This document shows, one piece after another, positions 55,781 to 64,000 of a stretch of DNA of 64,000 nucleotides. Position numbers and translations under genes: made by a program. The DNA lies in assembly GCA_945788625.1 (NCBI GenBank), contig CALZMQ010000004.1, forward strand, positions 45,443 to 109,442. Reading direction: 5' to 3'. Each line of letters begins with the position of its first letter. The first letter of the stretch is position 1. The stretch is from an uncultured Woeseiaceae bacterium. Lineage in GTDB: Bacteria > Pseudomonadota > Gammaproteobacteria > Steroidobacterales > Woeseiaceae. The notes beneath the pieces were generated by a model that had not been told where the DNA came from, did not search any database, and saw only the letters and a program-made list of their open reading frames with translations.

Positions 55781-58203
55781 TGGCATTGCTGCGAAACCTG
55801 CCGTTGAGACGCAAGGTCCAGATCGTCATGGTAGTTACGGCTACCATTGCACTCCTGTCTGCATCTGTATTTCTCTTGATCGGCCAGGCTTTCGAGGCGA
55901 GAACGGATCTTCGAGCACAGTTGTCGACGCTGGCCGATGTCATCGGGAAGAACAGCATTGGCGCGCTCACGTTCGAAGATTCCAAACAGGCAAATCGGGT
56001 ACTCCGTTCGCTGGATGCGCAATCGAGTGTCGATGCCGCTGCGGTGTTTACCGTGGCTGGCGATCGCATAGCCAGCTTATCGAATGACAGGGCGACGGAA
56101 CTTCCGCATATGTGGATCCGGGAGGCGGGTCATGTAGCCGCCCACCGGAGACTCGGCCTGGACCACCTGGAGCTGGTACAGCCGATCCTCTTCGAGTCCG
56201 AGGTTCTGGGCACGATCTACGTTCGCTCGACACTGCGCCCCATTTTCGAAAGCGTCTATCGGTCCCTGGCTCTAACCGCAGTCGCACTGCTCATTGGCGC
56301 CGTAATGGCCTTTGGACTTGCGTCATTGCTGACGCCAGCGATCGTGCGGCCAATCGGCACGCTGTCCCGGCTCGCCCAGTCGGTGTCTGCAGATGAAGAT
56401 TTCTCCTTACGTGCGGACGTGAAGGGTCGAGACGAAATCACATCACTGGCGCGCGCCATCAACGATATGCTCGAGAAACTGGAAGTGCGTGACGCGAGGC
56501 TCGAGGCGCATCGCGATCGGCTGCAGTCCGAAGTCGATGATCGCACGCGAAGCCTCGCAGAAGCGAACCAGCGTCTGGAGCAATTCGTAAACGAGCTAAA
56601 GGATGCAAGGGACAAATCCGAGGCGGCGAACAAGGCCAAGAGCGAGTTCCTTGCGCGCATGAGCCACGAGATTCGTACGCCGATGAATGGCGTCCTCGGC
56701 ATGACGGAACTCATGCTCAGCTCCACGGAACTCGACGGATTGCAGCGCCGTTATGCGGACAATATTCGTGTCTCCGCCGAATCACTGCTCCGAATCATCA
56801 ACGACATCCTCGATTTCTCCAGGATCGAGGCGGGCAAACTCGAGCTTGAGCACGAGGTATTCGATCTGAGGGAGATGCTGGAGGACGTCATCGAACTGCT
56901 CTCTGAGCAGGCGGACGCCAAAGGTCTCGAGCTACTGAGCGATATTCGCGAGTCGGTGACGCCATGCCGGGTGGGCGACATCCTTAGGATCCGACAGGTA
57001 GTGCTGAATCTGGCCGGCAATGCCGTGAAGTTCACTGAACGTGGTGAAGTTATCGTGCGAGCTGAAGAGCGGCCGATCGACGGCCAGACCGGTGTCTTGA
57101 TTAGCGTAATAGATACGGGCATTGGAATTGACGAAGCAAATCTTGAGCGGGTATTCGAGTCGTTCTCGCAAGAGGACGGGTCCATAACACGTCGATTTGG
57201 AGGTACCGGCCTCGGTCTCGCAATCTCGAGCCAGATTGTCGACCTGATGGGCGGCCGGATAGGAGTCTCCAGCCAGGTCGGTCAGGGAACGACTTTCTGG
57301 TTTCATTTCCCGCTACCGGAGTCGGAAGGTTGCCACCTGAAGTTCAACGAAAACATCCTGAGTGGCCAAAGCCTGCTGCTGGTTGACGATAACGCCATCT
57401 GTCGCGACGTTCTCGGGCGCTATCTGCGCGATGTCGGTGCGGACGTCACCGCCGTTGCTAACGGCCGGCAGGCAATTGCAGCCGTGTCGGGGCAGCACTT
57501 CGATATCGTGCTCGTGGATTTGCATATGCCGGAGACAGACGGCATCACTACGATTCGAAAAATGCAGGAACGTTGCGGAGAGTCCGTGCCGCGCTTCGCA
57601 TTGCTCAATTACCTATCCGCTCAGGTGTCCAAAGCGGAAATCGAAGAGCTGTCGATTGCGTGCACAATATCCAAACCCGTTCGCCGGCAGAACATGTATG
57701 ACCGTCTACGTCACTTCGTGCTCGGTGAGGGGGATATGAATGGGGCGACGGCGAACACGGAAGTTGTGAAATCGCTGGAACTCGAATCAATCTCTGCGCG
57801 CGTGCTGCTCGTTGAAGACAACGACGTTAACCTGCTGGTCGCAAAAGCAATGCTGGAGCGCCTGGGTTGTGATTTCGTGTGCGCACTCAACGGCGAGCAA
57901 TCGGTGGACATCGTCGTCGGCCAGCGCGAGTCGTTTGATCTCGTCTTGATGGACTGCCAGATGCCGGTCATGGATGGTTTCACTGCGACCAAAGTAATTC
58001 GTCGCGATGAAGCAAAGGACGGTCGCGCCCCGATCCCTATTATAGCGCTGACGGCAAACGCGATCGCCGGTGACCGGGAGCGCTGTCTCGCTGCCGGGAT
58101 GACCGATTACCTGTCGAAACCGTTTACGATGCCGCAGCTGCGAGAAGCCATCGAAAAACAACTCGCCGAAGTATCGAACGAGACCAGGGCCGCGTCCCGC
58201 TGA
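55780..58203 (+). CDS. hybrid histidine kinase with CHASE8-like sensor, HAMP and two receiver domains
   Basis: The 807-residue protein has two membrane helices (about 13-35 and 165-190) flanking a YfiN-like CHASE8 periplasmic domain. HAMP and a coiled coil (about 190-280) follow, then HisKA with His296 in [12 protein letters not shown] and HATPase with NAVKFTE, DTGIGI and [14 protein letters not shown]1 (Asp580, DLHMPETDG) and REC2 (Asp725, [10 protein letters not shown]) are both intact; no HPt domain is present, so phosphotransfer must leave to another protein. The YfiN-type input fused to a kinase suggests that the YfiR-like protein controls phosphorelay. No response-regulator output gene is adjacent. 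Confidence 0.9.
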   Translation: MALLRNLPLRRKVQIVMVVTATIALLSASVFLLIGQAFEARTDLRAQLSTLADVIGKNSIGALTFEDSKQANRVLRSLDAQSSVDAAAVFTVAGDRIASLSNDRATELPHMWIREAGHVAAHRRLGLDHLELVQPILFESEVLGTIYVRSTLRPIFESVYRSLALTAVALLIGAVMAFGLASLLTPAIVRPIGTLSRLAQSVSADEDFSLRADVKGRDEITSLARAINDMLEKLEVRDARLEAHRDRLQSEVDDRTRSLAEANQRLEQFVNELKDARDKSEAANKAKSEFLARMSHEIRTPMNGVLGMTELMLSSTELDGLQRRYADNIRVSAESLLRIINDILDFSRIEAGKLELEHEVFDLREMLEDVIELLSEQADAKGLELLSDIRESVTPCRVGDILRIRQVVLNLAGNAVKFTERGEVIVRAEERPIDGQTGVLISVIDTGIGIDEANLERVFESFSQEDGSITRRFGGTGLGLAISSQIVDLMGGRIGVSSQVGQGTTFWFHFPLPESEGCHLKFNENILSGQSLLLVDDNAICRDVLGRYLRDVGADVTAVANGRQAIAAVSGQHFDIVLVDLHMPETDGITTIRKMQERCGESVPRFALLNYLSAQVSKAEIEELSIACTISKPVRRQNMYDRLRHFVLGEGDMNGATANTEVVKSLELESISARVLLVEDNDVNLLVAKAMLERLGCDFVCALNGEQSVDIVVGQRESFDLVLMDCQMPVMDGFTATKVIRRDEAKDGRAPIPIIALTANAIAGDRERCLAAGMTDYLSKPFTMPQLREAIEKQLAEVSNETRAASR

Positions 58204-58276
58204 TGGCTGTCGCAGCCTGATCGAGCGCGGCACGAAGCGGGATTTCGTCGCGTCAGATGCTTAAGAACGCGACAGC

Positions 58277-59233
58277 TCAGTCGCCGCGCACACATCCCGG
58301 GAAAGTGCACAACATCTCGAACACCAGGTTGGCGGCAAGCAGAGACGTATTGCCGCTGGTGTCGTACGGTGGGGAAACTTCCACGAGGTCGGCGCCAACC
58401 AGGTTGAGTCCCCAGCAACCGCGAATGATTTCCAGCCCCTGCGCTCCGGTCAGGCCACCCGGCTCCGGCGTGCCGGTGCCCGGCGCGACGGAGGGGTCGA
58501 GACCGTCGATGTCGAAGCTGAGATAAACCGGTATATCGCCACCGAGCTGCTCCCGTACTTCGGCCATCAGTGGTTGCAGTGACCGGTTCCAGCACTCCTC
58601 AGCCGGTACGACGCGCACGCCGCGATCACGCGACCAGTCGAAGTCTTCGGCGGAGTAGCCGGTGGCCCGCAAGCCGATCTGGGTCATGCGTTCGGGATCG
58701 ACGAGACCTTCTTCAATGGCGCGACGGAAGATAGTGCCGTGAGTGACCTTCTCGCCGAACATCGTGTCGTTGATGTCGGCATGCGCATCCACGTGAACCA
58801 GCGCCATCCTGCCGTGCTTCTTGTGCAGCGCACGCAGAATCGGCAGCGTAATCGTGTGGTCGCCGCCGAAAGAGACGGTCTTGTCGCAGCGGTCCATTAC
58901 GGCATCGTAATAGCCCTCGATGATCCCGATCGACTTCTCGAGGCTGAACGCGTTGACCGGCACGTCGCCAATGTCCGCGATCTGAAAACTGTCGAAAGGT
59001 GCGGCTCGCGTGAACATGCCGTAGGGCCGAATCAACACCGACTCGGCGCGTATTTGTCGAGGGCCGTAGCGGCTGCCCGTTCGATTGCTCGTACCAATAT
59101 CCAGCGGCACACCAATCAGCGCGATGTCCAGTCCCTCCGCGGTCTTCTGCGTGGGCAGCCGAAACATCGAGGCAACGCCCGCGAATCGCGGCAACTCATT
59201 ACCGCCCAATGGCTGATTGAATTCCTTGCTCAT
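58277..59233 (-). CDS. ureohydrolase (agmatinase/guanidinobutyrase family)
   Basis: The 318-residue manganese-type ureohydrolase has the metal-ligand blocks SFGGDHTI, HVDAHADI and SFDIDGLDP. The N-terminus QPLGGNELPRFAGVASMFRLP resembles guanidinobutyrase, guanidinopropionase and guanidine-hydrolysing relatives more than arginase. The exact guanidino substrate cannot be fixed from sequence. It is 109 bp downstream of pxpC on the same strand, so nitrogen scavenging is a reasonable inference. The ATG at 59233 follows a CGGGA-type site. Confidence 0.85.
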   Translation of the reverse strand: MSKEFNQPLGGNELPRFAGVASMFRLPTQKTAEGLDIALIGVPLDIGTSNRTGSRYGPRQIRAESVLIRPYGMFTRAAPFDSFQIADIGDVPVNAFSLEKSIGIIEGYYDAVMDRCDKTVSFGGDHTITLPILRALHKKHGRMALVHVDAHADINDTMFGEKVTHGTIFRRAIEEGLVDPERMTQIGLRATGYSAEDFDWSRDRGVRVVPAEECWNRSLQPLMAEVREQLGGDIPVYLSFDIDGLDPSVAPGTGTPEPGGLTGAQGLEIIRGCWGLNLVGADLVEVSPPYDTSGNTSLLAANLVFEMLCTFPGCVRGD

Positions 59234-59342
59234 GCCGCTGTCCCGGGATCGACTCCGGGCAATTACAGCAGATGCAATGGCACAGGGCCACACGCACGTA
59301 ACGGCGTCGCGACCTGGAGCAAGAACTCCGCGACTCCTGAGA

Positions 59343-60284
59343 TCAGATAATTCGCACAATATCTGGCAGCCACGCACGCCAATAATCGAGTTTGGCATGC
59401 AGTTCGCTGACAGCCGTGTCGCCGTCCCGCTGTAACAGACGGACATGATCGCCAGGGCGCAATTGTCCCAGCAGGTGACGGTCGGCCCGTGTGATCTGCG
59501 CGATTCGGGGATACCCGCCGACAGTCGCGGCGTCGACCGACAATGCATAGGGAGACCCGTCTTCCGGGCACTGCACGGTGCCCGGAAACACTGCGGCGCT
59601 CGGCATGCGGCCCGCGGAAGACACTGCGAGTTTCGGGCCTTCGAGTTTCAGGCCCATGCGATCGGCGCGACGGCCGACGGTCCAGTTGGTATCGAACAGC
59701 TGCTCCCGGCTGTCGTCGCGAAGCCGATGTGTCTCGAACGATGTGCAGCACCGCAACGCCCAGCTCGATGTCATCGGTGGCCGAAATTCGTCCGGTGTGC
59801 GGAGGGCCTCTGCCTCAACCTGCGTCGTGACGAGTTCGTCACCCTCGTCCAGGGCCCTTCCCCCGATGCCGCCGAGACCCGCCAGCAGGTAGGTTGACGA
59901 CGAACCCATAACCTCGTCTGCCCGCAGGCCGCCGGCCACCGCAATGTACATTCGCGAACCGGATACGGCGCCGCCTGTCGACAGCTCGTCACCGGCCTTC
60001 GCGAATATCGTTTCGTGAAAAACCACGGATTCGCCGTTCAATGTCGCCGCCGCAGTCGCCCCGGTAATCGCGAACGCGCTTGCCGTATTGAATCGCAAGG
60101 TCGGGCCGAGCAAGGTTGCCTCCAGCGCCGGCGTGTCCCAGTCGTTTCCGACCAGTCTGTTCGCCAATGCAAGGGACAGGGAATCCGCCGCGCCGCTCGC
60201 GGGCACGCCAACATGGCGCAGTCCGATTCTCGGCCGTGACTGAATCGTCGTCTGCAATCCCGGTTTCAGTACCGTGACGCTCAA
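59343..60284 (-). CDS. pxpC: 5-oxoprolinase subunit C (biotin-dependent carboxylase-like KipA family)
   Basis: The 313-residue protein is the PxpC/KipA subunit. With PxpA and PxpB it hydrolyses 5-oxoproline to glutamate at the expense of ATP. Family blocks are LRHVGVPASGAADSLSLALANRLVGN, LEATLLGPTLRF, YIAVAGG and SVDAATVGGYPRIAQI. The start overlaps the pxpB stop by 4 bp (ATGA). It was historically annotated as allophanate hydrolase subunit 2-like, and the complete pxpABC set here supports the 5-oxoprolinase role. Confidence 0.9.
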   Translation of the reverse strand: MSVTVLKPGLQTTIQSRPRIGLRHVGVPASGAADSLSLALANRLVGNDWDTPALEATLLGPTLRFNTASAFAITGATAAATLNGESVVFHETIFAKAGDELSTGGAVSGSRMYIAVAGGLRADEVMGSSSTYLLAGLGGIGGRALDEGDELVTTQVEAEALRTPDEFRPPMTSSWALRCCTSFETHRLRDDSREQLFDTNWTVGRRADRMGLKLEGPKLAVSSAGRMPSAAVFPGTVQCPEDGSPYALSVDAATVGGYPRIAQITRADRHLLGQLRPGDHVRLLQRDGDTAVSELHAKLDYWRAWLPDIVRII

Positions 60285-60916
60285 GGTCGAAACTCGTCCG
60301 GGGATATCGACTTGTAGCGGATTCGCATGCCGGCGCGTATGGGAAACGGCTCCGCTCCATGCGCATCGAACAGCTTGTAGTGCGTCCTGCCGACCAGCGT
60401 CCAGCCGCCGGGGCTCGCAAGCGCGTACATGCCCGTGCGGCCGTCGGCTATGCCGATCGACCCGGCCTCGACGCGCTGTCTCGGCTCCTCGCGACGTGGT
60501 ATGTGCAGCCGCTCATCCAGTCCACCGACGAACGCGAACCCCGGTGTGAAACCGACCATGTCGACGCGGTACTCACTCCCTGTGTGCAATGCGATGAACT
60601 CATCGCTGCTCATGCCGAGATTACGGCACAGCTCGTCGAGATCCGGGCCGTATTCCCCGCCGTAGACGACCGGAATTTCCACGAGGTCCTGCGACACCTG
60701 CAAAGGCGCGATGTCGCCTGCCAGGAGTTCGTCGAGCAACGCTTGCACGGCGGCGGCATCCTGCGTCACTGCATCGAATTGCACGACGACGGAGTCGATG
60801 CCGGCGACAACCTCGAGCCATTCCCCGTGCGCGCGCAAGTGCGCCGCCAGCGCCTGTGCGTCCGGCGGGCTGGCCGCGGACACGGAATACAGGTCATCGC
60901 CGCAGCGTGTGAGCAC
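60281..60916 (-). CDS. pxpB: 5-oxoprolinase subunit B (KipI family)
   Basis: The 211-residue protein matches PxpB/KipI, with HLRAHGEWLEVVAGIDSVVVQFD, EIPVVYGGEYGPDLDELC, YRVDMVGFTPGFAFVGGLDE and GGWTLVGRTHYKLFD. The GTG at 60916 gives VLTRCGDDLYSVSA, the expected N-terminus. It overlaps the pxpA 3' end by 23 bp. The first pairs of genes therefore overlap on both sides, indicating tight translational coupling of the three subunits. Confidence 0.88.
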   Translation of the reverse strand: MLTRCGDDLYSVSAASPPDAQALAAHLRAHGEWLEVVAGIDSVVVQFDAVTQDAAAVQALLDELLAGDIAPLQVSQDLVEIPVVYGGEYGPDLDELCRNLGMSSDEFIALHTGSEYRVDMVGFTPGFAFVGGLDERLHIPRREEPRQRVEAGSIGIADGRTGMYALASPGGWTLVGRTHYKLFDAHGAEPFPIRAGMRIRYKSISPDEFRP

Positions 60917-61646
60917 GAATCTCGACTCCGTGGCTTTCCAACACGTCGCGTACCGCGCGTGCGACCGAGGCCGCGCCCGGTGTATCGCCGTGGATACAGA
61001 GCGTGTCTGCCTGCACCTCGATGACATCGCCGTTTCTCGCGGTTACACGTCCGTTTTTGGCGAGGCCCGTCGCCTGGGTCGTGACGACGGCAATTTCGCT
61101 GTGCACAGCACCAGGCTCGGAGCGCGATACAAGAGTGCCATCCGCTTCGTAGGCCCTGTCGACGAAAGCCTCCGAAATGAACGCGAGTCCGTGCCGATCC
61201 GCCGCAGCTTGCAGTTCGGTGCCCGCCATGCCCATGAAAGCCGGTGCGCCTGGCGCCTCCGCCGTGACGCGTGCAACGATGTCTGCCAATTCGCAATCCG
61301 CAACTGCGTCGTTGTACAGGGCACCGTGTGGCTTCACGTGTGTCAGCCCTGCACCGAGGTCCGCGGCGATATCGGCAAGTGTCGTGACCTGTTCGGTCAG
61401 GGATTCGTAGAGTGCATTACCCGCCAGGAACCCACTCACGCGACCGAACCCGGCAAGATCCGGGTAGCCCGGGTGCGCACCGGCGCAAACGCCGTTCGTT
61501 ATTGCGGAGCGCAGCGTTGCCGCCATCGTAGCCGCGTCGCCAGCGTGGCCGCCGCAGGCGATATTGCAGCTCGAGACGATTTGCAACAGCTCTTCGTCGT
61601 ACGGATCACCTTCGCCGAGGTCGGAATTGAGATCTATGTTTGCCAC
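60894..61646 (-). CDS. pxpA: 5-oxoprolinase subunit A (LamB/YcsF family)
   Basis: The 250-residue protein begins ANIDLNSDLGEG and has SCNIACGGHAGDA, HPGYPDLAGFGR and VKPHGALYND, the LamB/YcsF signature. PxpA is the hydrolytic subunit of the ATP-dependent 5-oxoprolinase. It starts at GTG 61646, directly after the rsgA stop (TAAGTG, no gap). The gene set rsgA-pxpA-pxpB-pxpC-ureohydrolase is contiguous on the minus strand. Confidence 0.93.
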   Translation of the reverse strand: MANIDLNSDLGEGDPYDEELLQIVSSCNIACGGHAGDAATMAATLRSAITNGVCAGAHPGYPDLAGFGRVSGFLAGNALYESLTEQVTTLADIAADLGAGLTHVKPHGALYNDAVADCELADIVARVTAEAPGAPAFMGMAGTELQAAADRHGLAFISEAFVDRAYEADGTLVSRSEPGAVHSEIAVVTTQATGLAKNGRVTARNGDVIEVQADTLCIHGDTPGAASVARAVRDVLESHGVEIRAHTLRR

Positions 61647-62702
61647 TTAGCGTTTACCGCCGTTTTCCCTGCGTTTGTCGGCCAGAATCGACTTATACAT
61701 TTTGCCAAAGAGCTTGTCGCGCGCACGACGCTCGGCAATCGTTTCCGTATTGCGGCGATCCTCGGACAGCAGCTTCCGGTAGCGGCGCAACCTGTCCGGA
61801 TCGAAGTCGCCGGCGGCAATCGCCGCCTGCAAGGCACAACCCGGTTCGGACTCGTGCGTACAGTCGGCGAAGCGGCACTGCCCGGCCAGTTTCGCGATAT
61901 CTGTAAAGACCTCATCCAGCGCGTCGCCGACGTCGACAAGCTGCAATTCCCGCATACCCGGCGTGTCGATGAGCCAGCCGCCCTGCGGCAGGCGATGCAT
62001 CGACCTGCTCGTAGTCGTGTGGCGGCCACGCTGGTCGTCTTCGCGTGCCGCCTTTGTACTGAGGACCGTGCCTGCAAGCGTATTGATCAGCGTCGATTTG
62101 CCAACGCCGGAAGACCCCAGTAATGCAACGGTCTGCCCGGTCTCGCACCATGGCCGGAGCACCTCGACGTCGAGCGGATTGCGGGCGTCAAGGGCCTCTA
62201 CGAGTAGTCCCGGGGAAAGCCTGCTGGCAGCGTTGACGAACTCGTCGACGCTGTCAACCGTGTCGGCCTTGGTAATGACGATGACGGGAAACGCCGCTGC
62301 GTCATGCGCTATGGCGAGGTAGCGCTCGAGACGGGCGACGTTGAAATCGCGATTCGCCGACGTAACGATGAACAGGTTGTCGACGTTGGCGGCTATCAGC
62401 TGAACTTCGCCCGCGGTGCCCGCGGCCTTTCTTTGGAACAGACCCGAACGTTGCAGGCGTCGCTTGACCTGCGGCAGCTCCGCATCGACGAGCACCCAGT
62501 CGCCGACGGTGATGTCGAGCTTCGCACTCTTGCCGGACAATGTGACCGTATTCCGGCCGCCTGGGTACGCGATCTCGATGCGGCCGCGGTGCACGCTGAG
62601 CACGCGCGCCAGCGTCCAGTCGGATTCGGGGTCGACCTGCGACTGGAAGAACGGGCGCCACCCGAGGCTTTGTAACGTTTCGTCCAAGCTCATGGGATAC
62701 AC
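61647..62702 (-). CDS. rsgA: small-ribosomal-subunit biogenesis GTPase RsgA
   Basis: The 351-residue circularly permuted GTPase assists late 30S maturation. The OB domain is N-terminal; the G motifs occur in the permuted order TKAD (G4), GSSGVGKSTLIN (G1) and DTPGM (G3). The C-terminal zinc knuckle CRFADCTHESEPGC is intact. It is divergent from the SDR gene by 34 bp and joined to pxpA without a gap, an unusual pairing of a ribosome factor with amino-acid salvage genes. Length fits the family. Confidence 0.95.
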   Translation of the reverse strand: MYPMSLDETLQSLGWRPFFQSQVDPESDWTLARVLSVHRGRIEIAYPGGRNTVTLSGKSAKLDITVGDWVLVDAELPQVKRRLQRSGLFQRKAAGTAGEVQLIAANVDNLFIVTSANRDFNVARLERYLAIAHDAAAFPVIVITKADTVDSVDEFVNAASRLSPGLLVEALDARNPLDVEVLRPWCETGQTVALLGSSGVGKSTLINTLAGTVLSTKAAREDDQRGRHTTTSRSMHRLPQGGWLIDTPGMRELQLVDVGDALDEVFTDIAKLAGQCRFADCTHESEPGCALQAAIAAGDFDPDRLRRYRKLLSEDRRNTETIAERRARDKLFGKMYKSILADKRRENGGKR

Positions 62703-62736
62703 TGGATATCACGTTACGGCTTGCAGGGAAATCACC

Positions 62737-63471
62737 ATGAGCGTTGCATTGGTTACGGGAGCCAGCTCCGGCATCGGCGCCGCCATCGCGATCGGCTTCG
62801 CGCAGGACGGTTGGGACGTCATGGCGGCCGGACGCGATGAGGGCCGTCTCGAGGAGGTTGCCGACGTGTCCGACCGGATCGTGACCTGGTCCGGCGAGCT
62901 TGCGGCGTCGGAAGACTGCGACGAATTGATCTCGGATACGATCGAGGAGTTCGGACAAATCGACTGCCTGGTGAACAACGCCGGCGTGATCGTGCGCGCG
63001 GATGTCGCCGACACGAGCGACGACGATTGGCGTTATACGATGGCAATCAACCTCGATGTACCGTTTTTCCTGAGTCGTGCTGCCCTGCCGTACCTGCTGC
63101 GCAGCGAAGGGAGCATTGTCAATATTGCCTCCGACTGGGGTCTCTCGGGCGGCGAGCGCGCAGCCGCTTATTGTGTGAGCAAGGGGGGCATCGTCCTGTT
63201 GACGAAGGCAATGGCAAAAGACCATGCGCGAGACGGACTGCGCGTCAACGCCGTTTGTCCCGGTGACGTGGACACGCCGATGCTGGCCGCCGAAGCCGAA
63301 AAGCAGGGCATCGAACTAGAGGCATTCCTCGAAGAATCCGCGGAAGCCAGCCCCAATGGCCGCGTCGCGACACCTGAAGAGGTTGCATCAATCACCCTTT
63401 TCCTGGCGAGCGACGCTGCCTCTCATATAAACGGCGCGGCGATCCCGATCGACGGCGGCGCAAGCGCCTGA
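62737..63471 (+). CDS. short-chain dehydrogenase/reductase (SDR)
   Basis: The 244-residue SDR has TGASSGIG at the N-terminus, NNAG and the active-site YCVSK (Tyr-x-x-x-Lys) with an upstream serine. The C-terminal segment ITLFLASDAASHINGAAIPIDGGAS is classical-SDR type. The substrate is unknown. AGGGAA precedes the ATG at 62737, which gives MSVALVTGASSGIG. It is divergent from rsgA and ends 9 bp before the convergent TldD/PmbA-like gene. Confidence 0.9.
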   Translation: MSVALVTGASSGIGAAIAIGFAQDGWDVMAAGRDEGRLEEVADVSDRIVTWSGELAASEDCDELISDTIEEFGQIDCLVNNAGVIVRADVADTSDDDWRYTMAINLDVPFFLSRAALPYLLRSEGSIVNIASDWGLSGGERAAAYCVSKGGIVLLTKAMAKDHARDGLRVNAVCPGDVDTPMLAAEAEKQGIELEAFLEESAEASPNGRVATPEEVASITLFLASDAASHINGAAIPIDGGASA

Positions 63472-63480
63472 TCCGGGCAT

Positions 63481-64000
63481 TCAGGCACCCGAGAAATCGA
63501 CGCCTGCGAACACCAGCGACGGCGACAGCGTCGTGGAATACGGATACACGTCGTTGCCAAGGATTTCGAGCCGGGTGAACAGATCCCGGAGATTACCGGT
63601 CACATTCATTTCGCCGACGGGCCGGCCGATCTCACCGTTCTCGATCATGTGACCGCGCAGCCCCAGCGAGAAATCGCCGGTCGTGCTGTCGGCGTTGCCG
63701 CCCAGCCATGATGTTACGTACACACCTTCGCCAACGTCGCTGAGCAACCCTGCCAGCGAATGATCGCCGAGGCCGATGACGCGATTCGATGCCGTCCCGG
63801 TCGTCGGTTTCATGCCCGCCTTGCGCCCGTGATAGGTATCGACATAGAGATTGCGAATGACGCCATTCTCGACTATCGGCAGGTACTTCGCCGAAATGCC
63901 CTCGTTGTCGTAATGGCGCGAACCCATGCCCCTCGGGATCAACGGGTCGTCGACGATGGTCAGCTTGTCGCTGAATGCCTGGTCGCCGGCCAACCCCGCC
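63481..64000 (-). CDS. TldD/PmbA family protein, C-terminal part (runs off the window edge)
   Basis: The last ~170 residues resemble the C-terminal domain of TldD/PmbA (TldE) metallopeptidases. SRHYDNEGISAKYLPIVENGVIRNLYVDTYHGRKAGMKPT, ITGDFSLG-like TTGDFSLGLRGHMIENGEIGRPV and the GNLRDLFTRLEILGND block are characteristic. TldD/PmbA pairs process microcin precursors or antitoxins; this chain is more PmbA-like. The metal-binding N-terminal region and start are outside the window, so its activity cannot be assessed. Confidence 0.85.
   Translation of the reverse strand, partial: AGLAGDQAFSDKLTIVDDPLIPRGMGSRHYDNEGISAKYLPIVENGVIRNLYVDTYHGRKAGMKPTTGTASNRVIGLGDHSLAGLLSDVGEGVYVTSWLGGNADSTTGDFSLGLRGHMIENGEIGRPVGEMNVTGNLRDLFTRLEILGNDVYPYSTTLSPSLVFAGVDFSGA

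Noticed and set aside
60711..62123. A 470-codon plus-strand frame across pxpB, pxpA and rsgA
   Set aside because: It spans three real genes on the opposite strand and lacks any domain or ribosome-binding site.

Overview
The window looks like a chromosomal segment of a GC-rich, Gram-negative gammaproteobacterium. The LPS genes (waaA, hldE), tolC, mpl, uppP, the rpsU-yqeY-dnaG-rpoD order and the split class II ribonucleotide reductase (nrdJa/nrdJb) all fit this. PPi-dependent phosphofructokinase next to a proton-pumping pyrophosphatase suggests a marine or sediment lineage of the Chromatiales/Woeseiaceae kind. That placement is inference from gene content only. Genes are dense, mostly housekeeping, and often overlap at their ends.

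Layout. 1-9600: tkt-gap-pgk on the minus strand, divergent from metK-ahcY-cpdA-TraB/GumN protein-hemL. 9600-13100: mpl and a membrane protein (minus), rnd (plus), then a 314-bp intergenic element with terminal inverted repeats. 13100-25400: a Calx-beta/glucose-dehydrogenase/diheme lipoprotein, adk, a secreted InlB-repeat/LamG protein flanked by 26-bp direct repeats, pfp-hppA, and a GGDEF-EAL protein. 25600-31200: a PCMT-like methyltransferase, tolC, waaA and hldE, and a small lipoprotein. 31200-36600: nrdJa-nrdJb with NrdR-like boxes, an hsp20 gene with a sigma-32-like promoter, and a DegP-type protease. 36600-48000: slt, an aminopeptidase-like lipoprotein, cca, a barrel-like protein, uppP, a MidA-type methyltransferase, folM-like reductase, an S41 peptidase, folK, folB and tsaD. 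48000-52750: the macromolecular-synthesis operon and tRNA-Ile2. 53100-58200: a TonB receptor-YfiR-hybrid kinase cassette. 58200-64000: rsgA-pxpA-pxpB-pxpC-ureohydrolase, an SDR and the C-terminal part of a TldD/PmbA protein.

Functional links. pfp and hppA form a pyrophosphate economy: glycolysis at the expense of PPi, and PPi hydrolysis coupled to proton pumping. metK and ahcY make SAM and remove SAH. folM, folB and folK cluster around pterin/folate synthesis. pxpABC and the ureohydrolase suggest salvage of 5-oxoproline and a guanidino compound. The TonB receptor, YfiR-like protein and CHASE8-type hybrid kinase look like one envelope-to-cytoplasm signalling unit.

Most notable oddities. rpoD lacks 85 nt covering the universally conserved region 2.2 and is out of frame. 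rpsU in the same operon carries one extra G. cpdA has no usable ATG/GTG/TTG upstream of its first metal-binding motif. The LamG gene sits between direct repeats. The 3' end of tRNA-Ile2 is duplicated 99 bp downstream. Three intergenic elements with CCACC-rich inverted ends appear to form a family. The rpoD and rpsU lesions would be lethal or severe if real, so assembly error must be considered first.
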